NCBI GenBank assembly: GCA_033439795.1
Contig: JAUTDP010000001.1
Coordinates: 5,766,001-5,830,000 of the forward strand
Reading direction: 5' to 3'
Source of the DNA: Sordaria brevicollis
Taxonomy: Eukaryota > Ascomycota > Sordariomycetes > Sordariales > Sordariaceae
Length of the DNA stretch: 64,000 bases
A program made the translations under genes and the position numbers. Positions 23,440 to 34,890 of the stretch are shown piece by piece; the stretch's first letter is position 1; each line of letters begins with the position of its first letter. The notes below the pieces were generated by a model, which saw only the letters and a list, made by a program, of their open reading frames with translations, made no database searches and was not told the origin of the DNA.

Positions 23440-26400
23440 GGTCGAGGTAATGAGCTTTGTGTTTCGTGCTTCGGGCTTCTCGCTACATCGAATGGACGTC
23501 GGTAAGGGCGAAGATGGCGTGTCAGGCCCGTTGGGCAATCAATGGCTTGGATAGGTTGAATGACGAGCTGTTGAAGTCGTAGTCGAGATAGTTGTGTGGA
23601 TGTTGTTTGTTGTTGGAGGAACAAGGAAATTGTTCTGGAGAGGGACCCTGAATTGCGTAATCAAATGTTATTCCAGAGAGTTGTCCGGTGTAAAAGGCCA
23701 CATGTTTCGATCTGATGTGTTCAGTTGGAGAACCTGTCGGTGGCTAGGGACGGATAGCCTAACTCTAAAGAATCGTCTGAGGAGAGAATGGATGGAATAG
23801 TCTGTTGATTCCGTCGCATCGTCTTCTTTTTTGGTCCTTCCAGAAGCTACACCCACAATCACATGAAGAGAAATGGTCCAGCGAGGGGGAGGGGGTACTG
23901 TAGCTTGGACGCGCTTCTTGTCGGTGGTCGGAGCAAGTGGCATGTTTCGAGTCCCACCTTGACGATCCAGGAACACGGCGTGGAAGACAAGGAAGGTTCG
24001 TGCCGGGCTCTCAGTGAGGCATGGGCCGCTGTAGCGCCACTGCACTGCAGGTCGCCGCTACCCAGTGCTGAGCCATGCAATTCTCAGCCACAGGGTAGGC
24101 AATTCATTTTGTGAGAACTTCCAAACCTCGGGCATGTCAAAAGCCAGAACACAGGCGTCGTACCATGACTGCTGAGGCATCTCTAGAAGGTAGGTAGGGT
24201 GGAAGGGCCTGGGCTCGGTGCTCCATTCTTTTGCCAGCAAGATCTTATGACTGACATCTCACCAGAGAACAATGAAAGCTCATTCTGAAGTGATCCTCAT
24301 AACTCACCTACACTGGGCGCAGTACGAGAGGTGTTCTGCCAGGTGTACGTACCCTGGAGCCTCTGAGCTCCTTCGGTCGTCTCTCCAGAAACTCGACTGT
24401 ACTCCGAGATGAGGCTCTGAGGGACATCTCGGTTACGGGACTTGGTAGTAGTATCGGGTGATTGCTGAAGTGGCTGCTGATGGCTTTGCGAGCGCTCATG
24501 TCGGCAGATGGCACCACGTTTGAGAGATCAGGCAGTTGGCCTTCCAATGTCTCGAATCTGGGGTGTATGGTGGTTGGGTTGAAGAAAGACTCCGATTGTT
24601 GCGATAACCTCAACTTGTCGATCTTCCGTCGTCAAACCTCCATGCCACACCACCACGTTATCCTCAACTCTGAGGCTCAAACGCCAAACAGATTCGTCAA
24701 AAGGATCATGAAATCCGAACGATGATGAAGTCGGAGTGAACCGACAGAGCGCTTACCCTACAGCGCTTCAGCGCCTACCTTACCCCCGAGCGACTAGCCG
24801 TACACGTGTAGCCTTCGGCCGTTGACAGTGGAAGAACCGCCGTGTTGGTTCCGACTTTTGAGACGTCGTGCGCGGCCAATCGGAAGCCGACAGTGTGTCG
24901 CTCACCGCGCCGTACTGTAGCCCCCGCCCCAAGGATCCGGGTTCGGCGGCCGTGCTCTTCCGGAATTGAACCGCCTGGGCCGACGACACTCATCGCGATC
25001 GCTGATGTCCGGAGGAGTGGAGCACAGTACAGAAACACTTTCAACTGAAGTGGCCGCTTACCTTGTCCAAGGGAGATGGAAAATGAGCGAGAAATTCTCA
25101 CAACGTGTTCTTGTCAGAAAACTTTGCAATTTCACCAACTCTTCGAGCCTCGGAACCCAATGTGCTATCGATGCGATCAAAGCAGCACGACACCTTCCCG
25201 AACAAAACCAGTTGGTCAGCGATAAAAGGTACAGCATAAGATTCGGTTGTCCAACAGCAGCCAGTCATAGTATGTAAGTTGGTGATAACACGGCCCGTTA
25301 TGGCTTCGTACCCAGAGTTTTTTTACACGATACCACTTCGGTGGGCCGATGACGTCCACGACTTGCACACCGAGCCAGGAAGCAGCAACAAGACGCAAGA
25401 AGAACACTTTTGCAATTTCCACCTCGGTCTGCCGCCGCTCTGCCGCTTTTCTCCAACATCGGAATTGCTTCAACAATTCTGCCAGCCGTGTCAGCCTCAT
25501 GTCCTCAATCCATCACAAGAAGATAGGCGTTGCATAGGCACACCGCACTCCTGTAGGACTGCTTCTCAGTGGAGTCCAACTCAAGACAAAAAGCTTCAAG
25601 ATGATAGGTTGACAGTTCCGTCCATGCGGCAGTGGCGTTGGGATAAGGTCAAACTAAGTAAAACAGTGTGGATGCGCGATAGATCGGATCACACTTCAAT
25701 TCAGCTTGTCAGTGTCCGGAGCAGAGAGCGGCGACGGAGCAATGGACATCCGCCATCCAACCCCTCCTCTTTCAACAAAGAAAAGAAAGGAAAAATACCG
25801 GAGTCGTGAGGGGTTACCTCTACCCAACAACCACGACACGGAGCGCTTTTCGGGAGAAACCCAAATCGAAATATCAACGAAAATGGCATGGCTGGGGAAA
25901 ATGGACTCGGAAACAACAGGCGCCAACGCAACCTGGCCAACTTGACAACATTCGACCAAGCTTCTCCCGCCAAGCTCAAAAGTTTAGGTGATCTCCCCTC
26001 GTAACAAAGGAGCATCCTGTCCGTACCAGGAACCCGTCTGTCGTAACTTTCGTGTGTTTCCCCAAAACCCCAATCGAGCATGAAGCTTCAATGGAGGAGG
26101 CTGTGAACCTGCAGTGGTAGCTTCAACACATGGGATTGGTCTACTTCAACACGAACAAAGCATCAGATTCTCACAAAAAGTACGAAGCCTCGAGAGTCTG
26201 GCCCGCGCGTCTTCTTCGGGTACAGTCGATTCTAAGTGGAAGTCTTCAAAGGTTCCCTCTTTGGTCTTACTGATGTCGTGAAACCATCTCCTCTTTTGGG
26301 CAGGGCATCCCCCTCTTCAACGCCTGTAGCTGGGGGAGGTTGTCGTGGCGCACAAATGGGAAGCAGGCTTGGGTTCTGTAGTGTGTAGCGGCAGTCAAGC

Positions 26401-27745
26401 ACCCATCATGGGCTTCCCGCTTGCGTCTTCTCTCTCTGGCGGCCGTTTCAGCTTTTGCGAGCCGCAGAGGTTTCCAATCCTGGTGGGTTCGCCCGATTTC
26501 TTTTGCTACCGATGAATCTTGGCGCTTGGAGTTTTTGGGTTTTTGGGTGAACCTTGGCGGCTCCAGGCATCAGGTCGTCCAGTCTGAAAAAGATAATGAC
26601 AGCTGCACCTTGGAGACCTTGAAAGCTCCCTGGCCCTTGTCGCCGTCCACTTGCCCCCCCGTGTTGGACCGATCAACAGAGGCTAAAGAGCGCCGCAACA
26701 ACAACAGCCCCCACCCACTTGTATGCCGTCTCGCCGTAATAACCCACCCAATACGATTAATACGGGCCAGTTGCCGTCATGATAGCAGGGAAAGTTACCA
26801 TGCTCAGTACAAGCGAGCAAGGAAACTCCAGCTTGGTAAAAAAAGACCAACCAGACCGCTGGAAATCATGGGCGGAAAGTTGGAAAATCACGAAGGTTGG
26901 AAGAAGAAGGAGCTAGGAAGATCCAGGAGATCCATAAGAAAATCCCATCTTTATTTCAAGTACACTTCTCGAGGGCTGTGAACAGAACAAAAAGAAGGAA
27001 GGAAAAAAAAGGCAAGATAGCAAAAAAGTCTCAGCCCCTGTGGTCGTTCTTGTCTCGGTAGTGCAACGTTAGCCAGGTAGAGTAAGCATCAGCAGCCCTT
27101 TCCTCACCCTCACCCTTTCGTTGCTCGCCCTTTCCGTTCTCCGCCAACTTCAGGTTTTCTGTCCCACCTCGCCATCATCTCAACCAGTCTGAGCTCGGTG
27201 ATGGCTCACGGTTGTTCCTGCCTAGGCTCCCTTCCCCTTCCCTTCCCGTTGGGGGGTCTTGCCCTGTTTTACCTCTTGACCAAGACCATTGTCCCATCCA
27301 GTTGAAGCCGTTATTTCCGTCCTGCATCATCTCTTTCCTGTTCAGTTGGAAAAAGATACAAGAAGATACCGAGTCGGGACGATCACAGTGCTTACAAGTC
27401 GATGCAGGACCAACCCGCACTAAAATAGTCTCCATTGACTCTTGCTTCAATCAAAGTTCTCCTGTCGTGGAGTCAGTCGAGCAGTCTCAAGCTTTTGAGT
27501 TTCAAGTCCTGCAGCTTCTTGAATACCTTGACCACAGCTTGACCGCAATCTTCACTCCCACAAGAACGGAACCTAGAGGAACCCGGCCCTGACAAGACTC
27601 CAGAAGGGCCCCATCAGCCAGCAGCGTGCAGACGATTCCATAGGGCAGCCGCTGGAGATCGCCACACATCACCACCGTTGACCATCTCCATTTGCTGCAG
27701 GACAAGGCCACCCAGACTTCCTCTGTTTTTCTCGGCAAAGCCACC
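23440..27745. other. 4.3 kb without a supportable gene
   Basis: This is the longest gene-free stretch that lies between two genes. It separates the divergent starts of sec59 (minus) and the Ser-rich wall protein (plus). Open frames up to about 186 codons occur (for example plus 26421-26981, minus 25701-26081), but they begin at non-ATG codons or lack any recognisable motif, and none joins to a neighbour through consistent splice sites. The last 700 bases (about 27050-27745) are CT-rich and probably contain the leader of the wall-protein gene. A long regulatory region or non-coding transcripts are possible; nothing in the sequence proves either. Confidence 0.45.
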
Positions 27746-29324
27746 ATGGAACCGAACAAAACCCACGAGATGCCCCCTCCCGGAGCCTCGCTTCTTTCCC
27801 TTGACGTTGAGAAAGCGGCATCGGAAGACGCAAGGACACGCTTGTTGACGAAGGCAGAGGACCACCAGAGACCAGTACCAACCAACAACACCACTACCGA
27901 CAACTTCAAGATGACTTCGTCGAGGCGCGCTCTCCTGAGCGTCACCCTGTGCCTCTTGTTCTTCTTCGGCTTGACATCGGCCGGGCCATCAAAGTGGCAC
28001 CAGAGAGTTCAGTGTCGTGAGGGAGCTGCTCCAGCAGAGGGTGAGAACTTCCAGTCCTTGGTCGAGGGGGCATCGCCAAACTCTCTCCACAACATCCTTC
28101 ACAAGACTTTCCCTGGACGGTTCCAGCACGGAGTTTGGGAGTCGGAGAAGCAAGCCATCGAGGCCGTTCACCGGGACAACGCCCCTCTTGCGACAGCCAT
28201 CTTGCGCATGGCTAAGCGTGACGACCCGAGCTCGAACGCGACCATCGCCTCGTCAACTCAGCAACCCACTCCTTCTTCGGCCTCATCCAGCGCTGCTCAG
28301 GTCACGTCGTCGTCGAGCTCCGCGGCGCCAGTCACCACCAGCTCTTCAAGTGAACAGGAGCCCGAGCCTTCAACCACCAGCCAGGCTCCTCCCACGGTCA
28401 TCACCACCACTTCGACCACTTCGATCAGATCAACATCCTCCTCGGTACCTCAGCCTAGTCCCAGCTCAACTGGTACGTCTGTGAGCGAGAGTGAGATCAC
28501 TCTCTTTCCGTTCTCAACGTCGTCTTCTGCGTCTCCTGCGTCTTCCGCGTCGTCTTCCGAGCCGTCTTCTGAAGCCGAAGTGTCTTTCACCACTTCTTCT
28601 TCATCTGGTTCGTCGTCCACCTCATCCGCTTCTCTTCTATCTTCTCTTAGTTCTTCACCATCATCCACCACTTCACCCACCACTTCATCTTCTGATGTTG
28701 AGTCGTCGGTGTCGTCGACAGCGTTGACGGCGTCGTCCACATCAGCGACCACCATTTCATCTGGTTCGTCGTCCACGTTCACTTCACGTGTTGCCTCTTC
28801 TTCTTTTGCGGCGTCCTCCACATCCCAGAAAGTGTCAGCTTCTTCGGTCACTGTGGAGTCGTCGGTATCCCTTCTTATCTGTAAATCCTCTTATACCCCC
28901 ATCCCATTCCGATGAAGACACTTCGGTCTTCAGGGCTCGGTTTATCTTGTAATATGTGAACATCGACTAACACGTAAACCTCATAGCTTCCTCAACCACC
29001 TTCAGCACCACCTCTAGGGCTCCGCCCTCAACCACCCAGAAGCCGCCGCAGACCACTCAGGAGCCTCAACAACCCGATGAGCCCATGACTCCCAGCTCCA
29101 AGGTCATTGTCCAGACCTTGACTTCGACCTCGGATGGCGTCGAGATTGTCGTCACCCAGACCAGCACTGTCCGCGTCGATCCCACTCCCACATTGGGCGC
29201 CGGCACCACCAAGGCTTCTCCCAGCCTTCAGAATGCGGGTTCTTCTCTGCAGCAGCAACGTGGAACGGGACGCTGGCTTGAGGCTGTTGTTCTGGGAGCG
29301 ATGTCGATCTTCTTTCTTGCTTGA
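27746..29324 (+). CDS. Ser/Thr-rich secreted protein with GPI-type C-terminus
   Basis: Exons 27746-28880 and 28987-29324 encode 490 residues. The intron uses GTAAAT, a GACTAAC branch and CATAG. The first ATG has an excellent context (GCCACCATGG). A second in-frame ATG at 27911 would place the hydrophobic segment RALLSVTLCLLFFFGLTSAG at the N-terminus as a classical signal peptide. From the first ATG that segment is an internal signal or anchor after a 55-residue polar extension. A short conserved-looking region follows, including LHKTFPGRFQHGVWESEKQAIEAV and an ILRMAKRDD end (a possible KR processing site). Then come about 220 residues of Ser/Thr, mucin-like and surely O-mannosylated if secreted. 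The C-terminus WLEAVVLGAMSIFFLA is a short hydrophobic tail as in GPI proteins. A cell-wall role is inference from this architecture. Confidence 0.75.
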
Positions 29325-30409
29325 ACTCTGAGCGCGAACGAAGTGTCGTCTTTTTCCTTTCTGGGTCTCACGGGTTTTGGTTATCGGTTCTGGTTTTGGC
29401 TTTGACTTTCATGCTTTCTAGCACTGCATTGCGTCGGTTACTTGCGTCTTACACCTTTACGTCACTTACATTCTTTTTGCTGTCGTTTTCTGCATTCCGG
29501 AGTTTACGACACTACACGCACATACGCATACGCATGCATTCATCTCCGCGGACACGTTGCTGCGACCGCGATGTATGATCACATTCTTTTTTTCACAATC
29601 CAAAAGGGGTAATTGTTTACTCTCGGTGACAAAAGGGGGAGGATGACCTGGGTATAGGAAAGGATCTATGTATAGAATATTTCGGTTAGGTTATCTATCT
29701 ACGGGTTGGAAAGGAGAAGACAATTGGTTAGGTCTTGTCAGTACACTCTGGAAGACAAAAGGGGAAGTCTTGTCATTTGGACATTTTGGTAACGGATCGA
29801 TGAATGATGAATGGCTATAGTATATAGGAACGGACAACGTACATACAAAGGCTTTTGGTGGGATAATGGAATGAAATAGAAGTGGAAAGCATCAATCACA
29901 CAAAAATCTGAATGTTAACTTGACCAATGTCTACTTAGAAACTAAAGTACTAAAGGTCGAAAACATTCGAATCAACACGATGATCAGGAACCAGGCAAGC
30001 TGAACTTGACGTCACGCACACAAGAACGTAAGATGGGGAAAACTGAATTCTGATTGGTATCATAAAAATAGAAACTCCGTGAATGACTGCAGCCTCTCGG
30101 GGCATTCTCACCCTCCTCCACCACTACCTTTCCTTACTCTGTTCATACTCCGTCAGAACTGAAATCTGGAACAATGACATGCCGAAGTCTGGCGGAAACA
30201 CAGACCTTCGGGATCCAGCCCCGTCTGTCAGCCTGATTTTCCTCCAGCAGTAGCGGCGGCGGCAATCGCGGAGTGTTCCCGGTTTTGCAGCCACTGGACT
30301 TGCGAGAATCGGGTAAGCGGCTCTTCCTCCCCTCCTCTGTCGATTATTCTGTATTGATGTTGAGGTGTTCCTGGCAGCTGGTATGCCGCCGGATTCCAAG
30401 CTTATGGCT

Positions 30410-30423
30410 GGGGGGGGGGGGGG
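30410..30423 (+). repeat. Poly-G tract of 14 bases
   Basis: A run of 14 G followed by AACGGGTGGGTGG, giving several G-triplets within about 30 bases. It lies about 190 bases beyond the stop of the FAM32A-like gene, whose transcript would carry the C-rich strand. Length is likely to vary between isolates and is error-prone in sequencing. Confidence 0.85.
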
Positions 30424-30570
30424 AACGGGTGGGTGGTGTACATTCCGCAACCACATTCTTCCATACCACACATACCAGCCCAGGCCCCAGACTGCTTCCA
30501 TCCTCGTCCTCGGGACTGTTCTCAGCTCGTCTCCTCGTCTCCTCGTCTTTCCCGGACTCCTCTGCCACCC

Positions 30571-30589
30571 TCTCTCTCTCTCTCTCTCG
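30571..30589. repeat. CT dinucleotide microsatellite
   Basis: Nineteen bases of perfect CT repeat just downstream of the FAM32A-like stop codon (minus strand), hence GA-rich in that gene's 3' UTR. Confidence 0.85.
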
Positions 30590-30609
30590 CCATTGTTGAT
30601 TCGCGCATC

Positions 30610-31147
30610 TTAACCAGGTCCAATCTTGGGCATATCATGATGTTCGCTCAAGCGCGACAAGTGCGCGTTCAGCTCCTCTACTCGCTGTTTATGCGTCTTG
30701 AGAAGCTCGGGACGGACACGGCCAGATTCGGTCATTTCTTTTAGCTGTTTTTCGTTATCAGTCAGTACCACCCTCGCAACATCAAAAGAACAGAAAGGAT
30801 GGGAGAGGAAAAGAACCTACCCTCTTCCGCTTGGCCTCCAAAAATCTCCTCTCCGCCTCCGTCTTGGTTTCTTCACTTTCTTGTTCCTCTGGTCGTTCTG
30901 AACTCCTGCTTCGTTCCTGCTTTTCTAGATCTGCGCTTTCACTGCCTTCGCGCAGTTGTAATTGCTTCTTCTCGTCGTCATCTTCTCTTGTGTCTGGGGA
31001 CTTGTTGCTGTCGTCGCCGGTTGACAGGTTCTTTTCGAGGTCTGACTTTTTCTTATCCTTCTTTTTGGATTTCTTGACTTTGGCCCCAGCTACGCCTTTG
31101 AGCTTGAGAGGCCCGCGGGCGACGGAGGTATAGTCGTCTGAGGGCAT
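30610..31147 (-). CDS. FAM32A/DUF1754-family nuclear protein
   Basis: Exons 31147-30821 and 30744-30610 give 153 residues; the intron (30745-30820) has GTAGGT and AACAG ends. The family signature is complete. The N-terminus has GPLKLKG followed by a Lys-rich run (KVKKSKKKDKKK). The middle is acidic and variable. The C-terminus has KTEAERRFLEAKRKR and ends RVEELNAHLSRLSEHHDMPK plus IGPG. Human FAM32A is a small nuclear protein found in the catalytic spliceosome, where it helps 3' splice-site docking; a role in splicing here is by analogy. Reading through the donor gives a wrong C-terminus, so the second exon is needed for the conserved ending. It is convergent with the Ser-rich wall-protein gene and divergent from the 32.8 kb gene. 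Confidence 0.9.
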
Positions 31148-32802
31148 CGTAAGATGATGCGCCCGCCCGCGCGCGTGGCTTGGTGTGAGTGTTACTGGGA
31201 AATGTTCGAGTCTCGAGTGGGAGTGTTCTGTTTCGCGAATTGGTTGGCAGGAGATTCGATGGCTAAGTGGAACTCGGTCGTGACCAAATAATATCTTGGT
31301 ATGGACAGAATATGGGTAAGAAGGATTGTATTTGTTGAAGCTATGGATAAAATCGCAAATAAGGTCGTCGAGGTTCTCGTCGATTCTTTGGCGACGAGGG
31401 CGAGGACGACAGTTACCGCTTGGCGCGATGGAGTGGAGCATCGCAATTGCCGGAGGCAGGCGTCCTGCGGTCAGCGGCAGGCAATTTACAGTTCCGCCAC
31501 AGCCAGCGCAAAACCAAACGTAAGCCACCTCCTCACCAGCCCCATCTCCACCCAAAAACGGTCTAGCCCGGTGCCCCACAGAGATTTTGTGGTGGGGCTG
31601 CTCCTCCAAACAGTAAGGGTATAAAACAATCTTCTGCCGCCCTCGTTTTGGGTCTCTTTTTCTTCTTTTTTTCTTCTTCAGATCAAAAAGTATTACACGA
31701 AGCTGCCACGACCTTCACTAGTACCAACGGTGTCGAGTTGCCTGGGGTCCTCTTTAGGACTCCGCGCTTCGGAGATAGATATTCCTTGATAGGAAGTTTC
31801 ACGCCCTTTTCTTCTGTGGGCGATGAAGTGCTGATAGATTGGAGACATTCCCTCACGCTTGCAAGTTATTCTTTTTGCGAGTTTGAAGTTCGATCTGGGG
31901 GTTTTGCATATCGATGTGACTGCTTGTTGAAACGCTCACTTAAGAGCTGATATGCTTCACTTTGTAAATCGCATTGTCACCATATTGAGTGCATTCCGTA
32001 TCTGCGATCTTTGGAAACTCGTTCCTCAAGAGCAGATTTTGGTTGTGTGCGATCCATACGGTCCGTGCGTCCTATGGTCATTTTCTGTCCAGACACAAAC
32101 CTCCATGCCTCAAACTTCACGATGTATGCCACGGCCTACGTGATGTTGACGATATGACGCACACGCGTTTCCTGTTAACTGCAGAGGATCATTGTTTCTG
32201 GTATTGACCGGTCAACCTCGTTGCGCCCAAAGCCACATTCACCGTTCGCTGCTCTCAATTTCCCGGTCTCAGTCCTCATCAGGCGTCTCACCACTGGTGC
32301 CGTGGATTGTTCCTGGATGACTCTACGAAATGTTCCGCATGCTCTCAGATCCACCGAGCACATGGCCTTGATCTTCATCCGTTCGGCCCTCGGGTCACTG
32401 GCAGTACCTGAGAAGGTGAGACACCAACAGCAGACTCCGGAATGCGGGCAATGTCTTCCCATTCCAGAACCACCACCACCGGCGGCCGAGATGGCTGGCG
32501 AGAAATGCTTCCGGGCTGTGCACTCGGTCAGGAACGGGTGTAAACACTACACATGGAACTCAACCAGGCAAGGTACAAGATCACAACACAAGTGTGTTGC
32601 GGTATAAGACCTTGGCCGATGGTGAGCGTTGAGAGTCCTTCTTGCTTTCCCTCCCCATCCCATCGTTCTACAACGGCCAGTCACTCGTTTCTCTAGTGAG
32701 CCTTTGATCAAACAGTCTTTCAGAATCTGAAGTATAGTCTTCTCTGTGCTCCGTACTTTCGTATATCGCCAAGTACTCTTTAATCACCTTCACATATACA
32801 CA
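31148..32802. other. Non-coding divergent interval
   Basis: About 1.65 kb between the FAM32A-like start and the 32.8 kb gene. It has T-rich tracts near 31650-31680. Open frames such as minus 31192-31446 and plus 32221-32607 have no recognisable motif. Promoters for both neighbours must lie here; no specific site was identified. Confidence 0.4.
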
Positions 32803-33425
32803 ATGGAGTAAGTCGAACCCAACAAGTCTCAGAACACCAAGAAACCCATCACTAAAACACACATTACAGCTCTTGGGCCGCTCCCGTATCAGCAATGGCC
32901 GCCATGTCCGGCGCTCCCGCAGCCGCCGCCGCTTCCCACGGCCCTCTCACATCCGCCACCTTCTGGTCCTGTGACGCCGACGTGCCCATGGAGACTCAAA
33001 CCGCCGCCCCCGTCTTCACCACCGAATACTGCGTCACCCTCCCCGCCCCTTGCCATCACGGCCCCGGCCCTTGCCACGCCACCTACACCGTCATCGAAGA
33101 GTGCACCGGCGACCGGGACTCATGGGTGCAGCCCACCGGCGTCGTTCCTCCCGGCTTCGTCGTTACAACCGTCACCGACTGCCACGCTTGCCCCGGTGGC
33201 CCTACGCAGACTTGGACGGTGCCATCTGGCGGACCTGTTGCTCCTACCAACATGCCCAATCCCCAGCCGACGATGACCAGTGTCGTGGTGACGAGCTTGC
33301 CGAGCCAGACTGGTGCGCCACCGCCGGTTGTGACGGCTGGTGCGCCATCTACCAGGACGATGAGCTTGAAGACGAGCGTGGGATTGTTAGTTGGTGCGGC
33401 TTTGGCGTTGTTTAACTTTGCTTGA
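32803..33425 (+). CDS. Small Cys-containing protein with GPI-type C-terminus
   Basis: A five-base first exon (32803-32807, ATGGA) and second exon 32870-33425 give 186 residues. The intron has GTAAGT and TTACAG ends and its use adds MDSWAAPVSA before the alternative start at ATG 32895. The N-terminus is Ala-rich and only weakly signal-like, so the true start is uncertain and could lie in a further upstream exon. The middle has eight cysteines in patterns such as YCVTLPAPCHHGPGPC and TDCHACPGG, resembling extracellular fungal surface proteins. A Thr/Ser/Pro-rich spacer follows. The C-terminus, SVGLLVGAALALFNFA, is a hydrophobic tail typical of GPI signals. Function is unknown. It sits near a GH76 gene of the type that acts on GPI proteins. 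Confidence 0.68.
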
Positions 33426-34890
33426 GCGAGTAGTCGTTTTGCGGCTCTTTCTTTCTCTTTCATCGGCTGTCATTCATTTGGGGTTTTGGGCTTTCTTGGT
33501 TTAGGGATACACAACGCACCGCACGTACGCGATTTTTTATATTAGGGCTGTAAGGTTTTGGGTTTAGTTTTATAACGAATGCGATATGATTGCTACAACC
33601 TCTTGATTGCAATATTTAGTACTTAGGTATTGGTGGGAAGCCCAGAGTACCATGTCCCAGTGATCGTAAACGTGTGCTTATGATGCCACCTGCGAGATAT
33701 ATCTGCATGGTCCTTTTTTGAGTGTGAAAATGCCTTCCGGCCAGGGACGCCAGACACTCGTCCAGTTCAGCCTAGCAAATCATCATGAAATGACAGCAGC
33801 ATCATAACGGACATGATATATTTCCGGTTTATTCTTTTGCATTAAGTTTTCGGCATGTACAATATCTCAGGTTACATATCTTTTCACTTCGACTGTCCAA
33901 CATATGCGAAAAAGAGAAGATGTGATAATACCGCGTTCTATTTTGATTTGGTGCTTCCGACATCTACCAAAACTTTTATACACTGTTGACGTTCTATCTC
34001 CCAAGCATTATCGTGGCTCAATTCTTGTTGTTGATACTAAGGGCTAATATGATGAGGTATCTTTTAGAATGTTAAAGTAATACACAACAACGAGTCATCA
34101 AGTCCCGGTTGAACGAAGGCAACCAGAACAGGATGGACAAGATCAACATTGCTACTACAACAAATAAGAAAAGAAAAGGCGTCGGGGAAAAAATTACCAA
34201 ACGAGCCAAAAAGTCAAAAAGCTCAGTCGCCCAGACCCCGACTCGAATTGAGGACGGGACCAGCTGCTGACCTACGAAAACACCACGATTTTCTGGCTCC
34301 TTTCAGCACACCACCACGCGGCTACTGGGAGTTATTAGGAGGTCCTGAACTGGGTGCTTATAAGGTCCGAAGGAAGGGCAGGTGCTGCCGGAAAGATCGG
34401 ATGGATGGATGGGGGCCTGTGTTGATGTGTCGGGACGTCGTGCTGGCCCTTGGCTGGACGGTGAATGGGAAGGTACGAAAAGTTTCGCATGGTACGTTGG
34501 TCGTTGTGTGAACATCAATTGGCTTTACATAATAGGTAATGGTCGATGGCTCTCTTGGAAGATACAAGAGAATCACAAAGACCAAAAGTACCTACTTGCT
34601 CGAGCTAGATCGAACATGATGCTTCGTTTAGAGAATCATGATAGTCAAAAGTGAACAAGATAGAAAAGCCCTCAACTTCATATCGCTATCCAAAGCCTGC
34701 TGCGCTTAAGTGAATCGTCGTACATCTATCCTTATCCAAATACACAACGAAAAGACTGGTCAAGAAACGAAAACCTTATATTGGCCGCCCATTGATCACA
34801 AAGACACAAACAGATCCAAGAAAAATATCATCACATCTCCTTCCCGGGCTTAATTCAACCAACGCCCGGCTGGCTGGCCAGCTAGACCAC
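33426..34890. other. Non-coding interval between two convergent genes
   Basis: About 1.46 kb, AT-rich in places (33530-34080), containing the 3' ends of the Cys-containing protein gene and the GH76 gene. No coding exon or RNA gene is supported. Confidence 0.45.

Larger units (their letters stand above)
29325..30609. other. Non-coding interval between convergent wall-protein and FAM32A-like genes
   Basis: About 1.3 kb holding two 3' ends. It contains a run of 14 G at 30410-30423 followed by further G-triplets, and a CT dinucleotide run at 30571-30589. No coding exon is supported. Confidence 0.5.

Noticed and set aside
26421..26981. 186-codon frame upstream of the Ser-rich wall-protein gene
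   Set aside because: It begins at TTG, has no ATG near the start, no motif and no intron linking it to the next gene.
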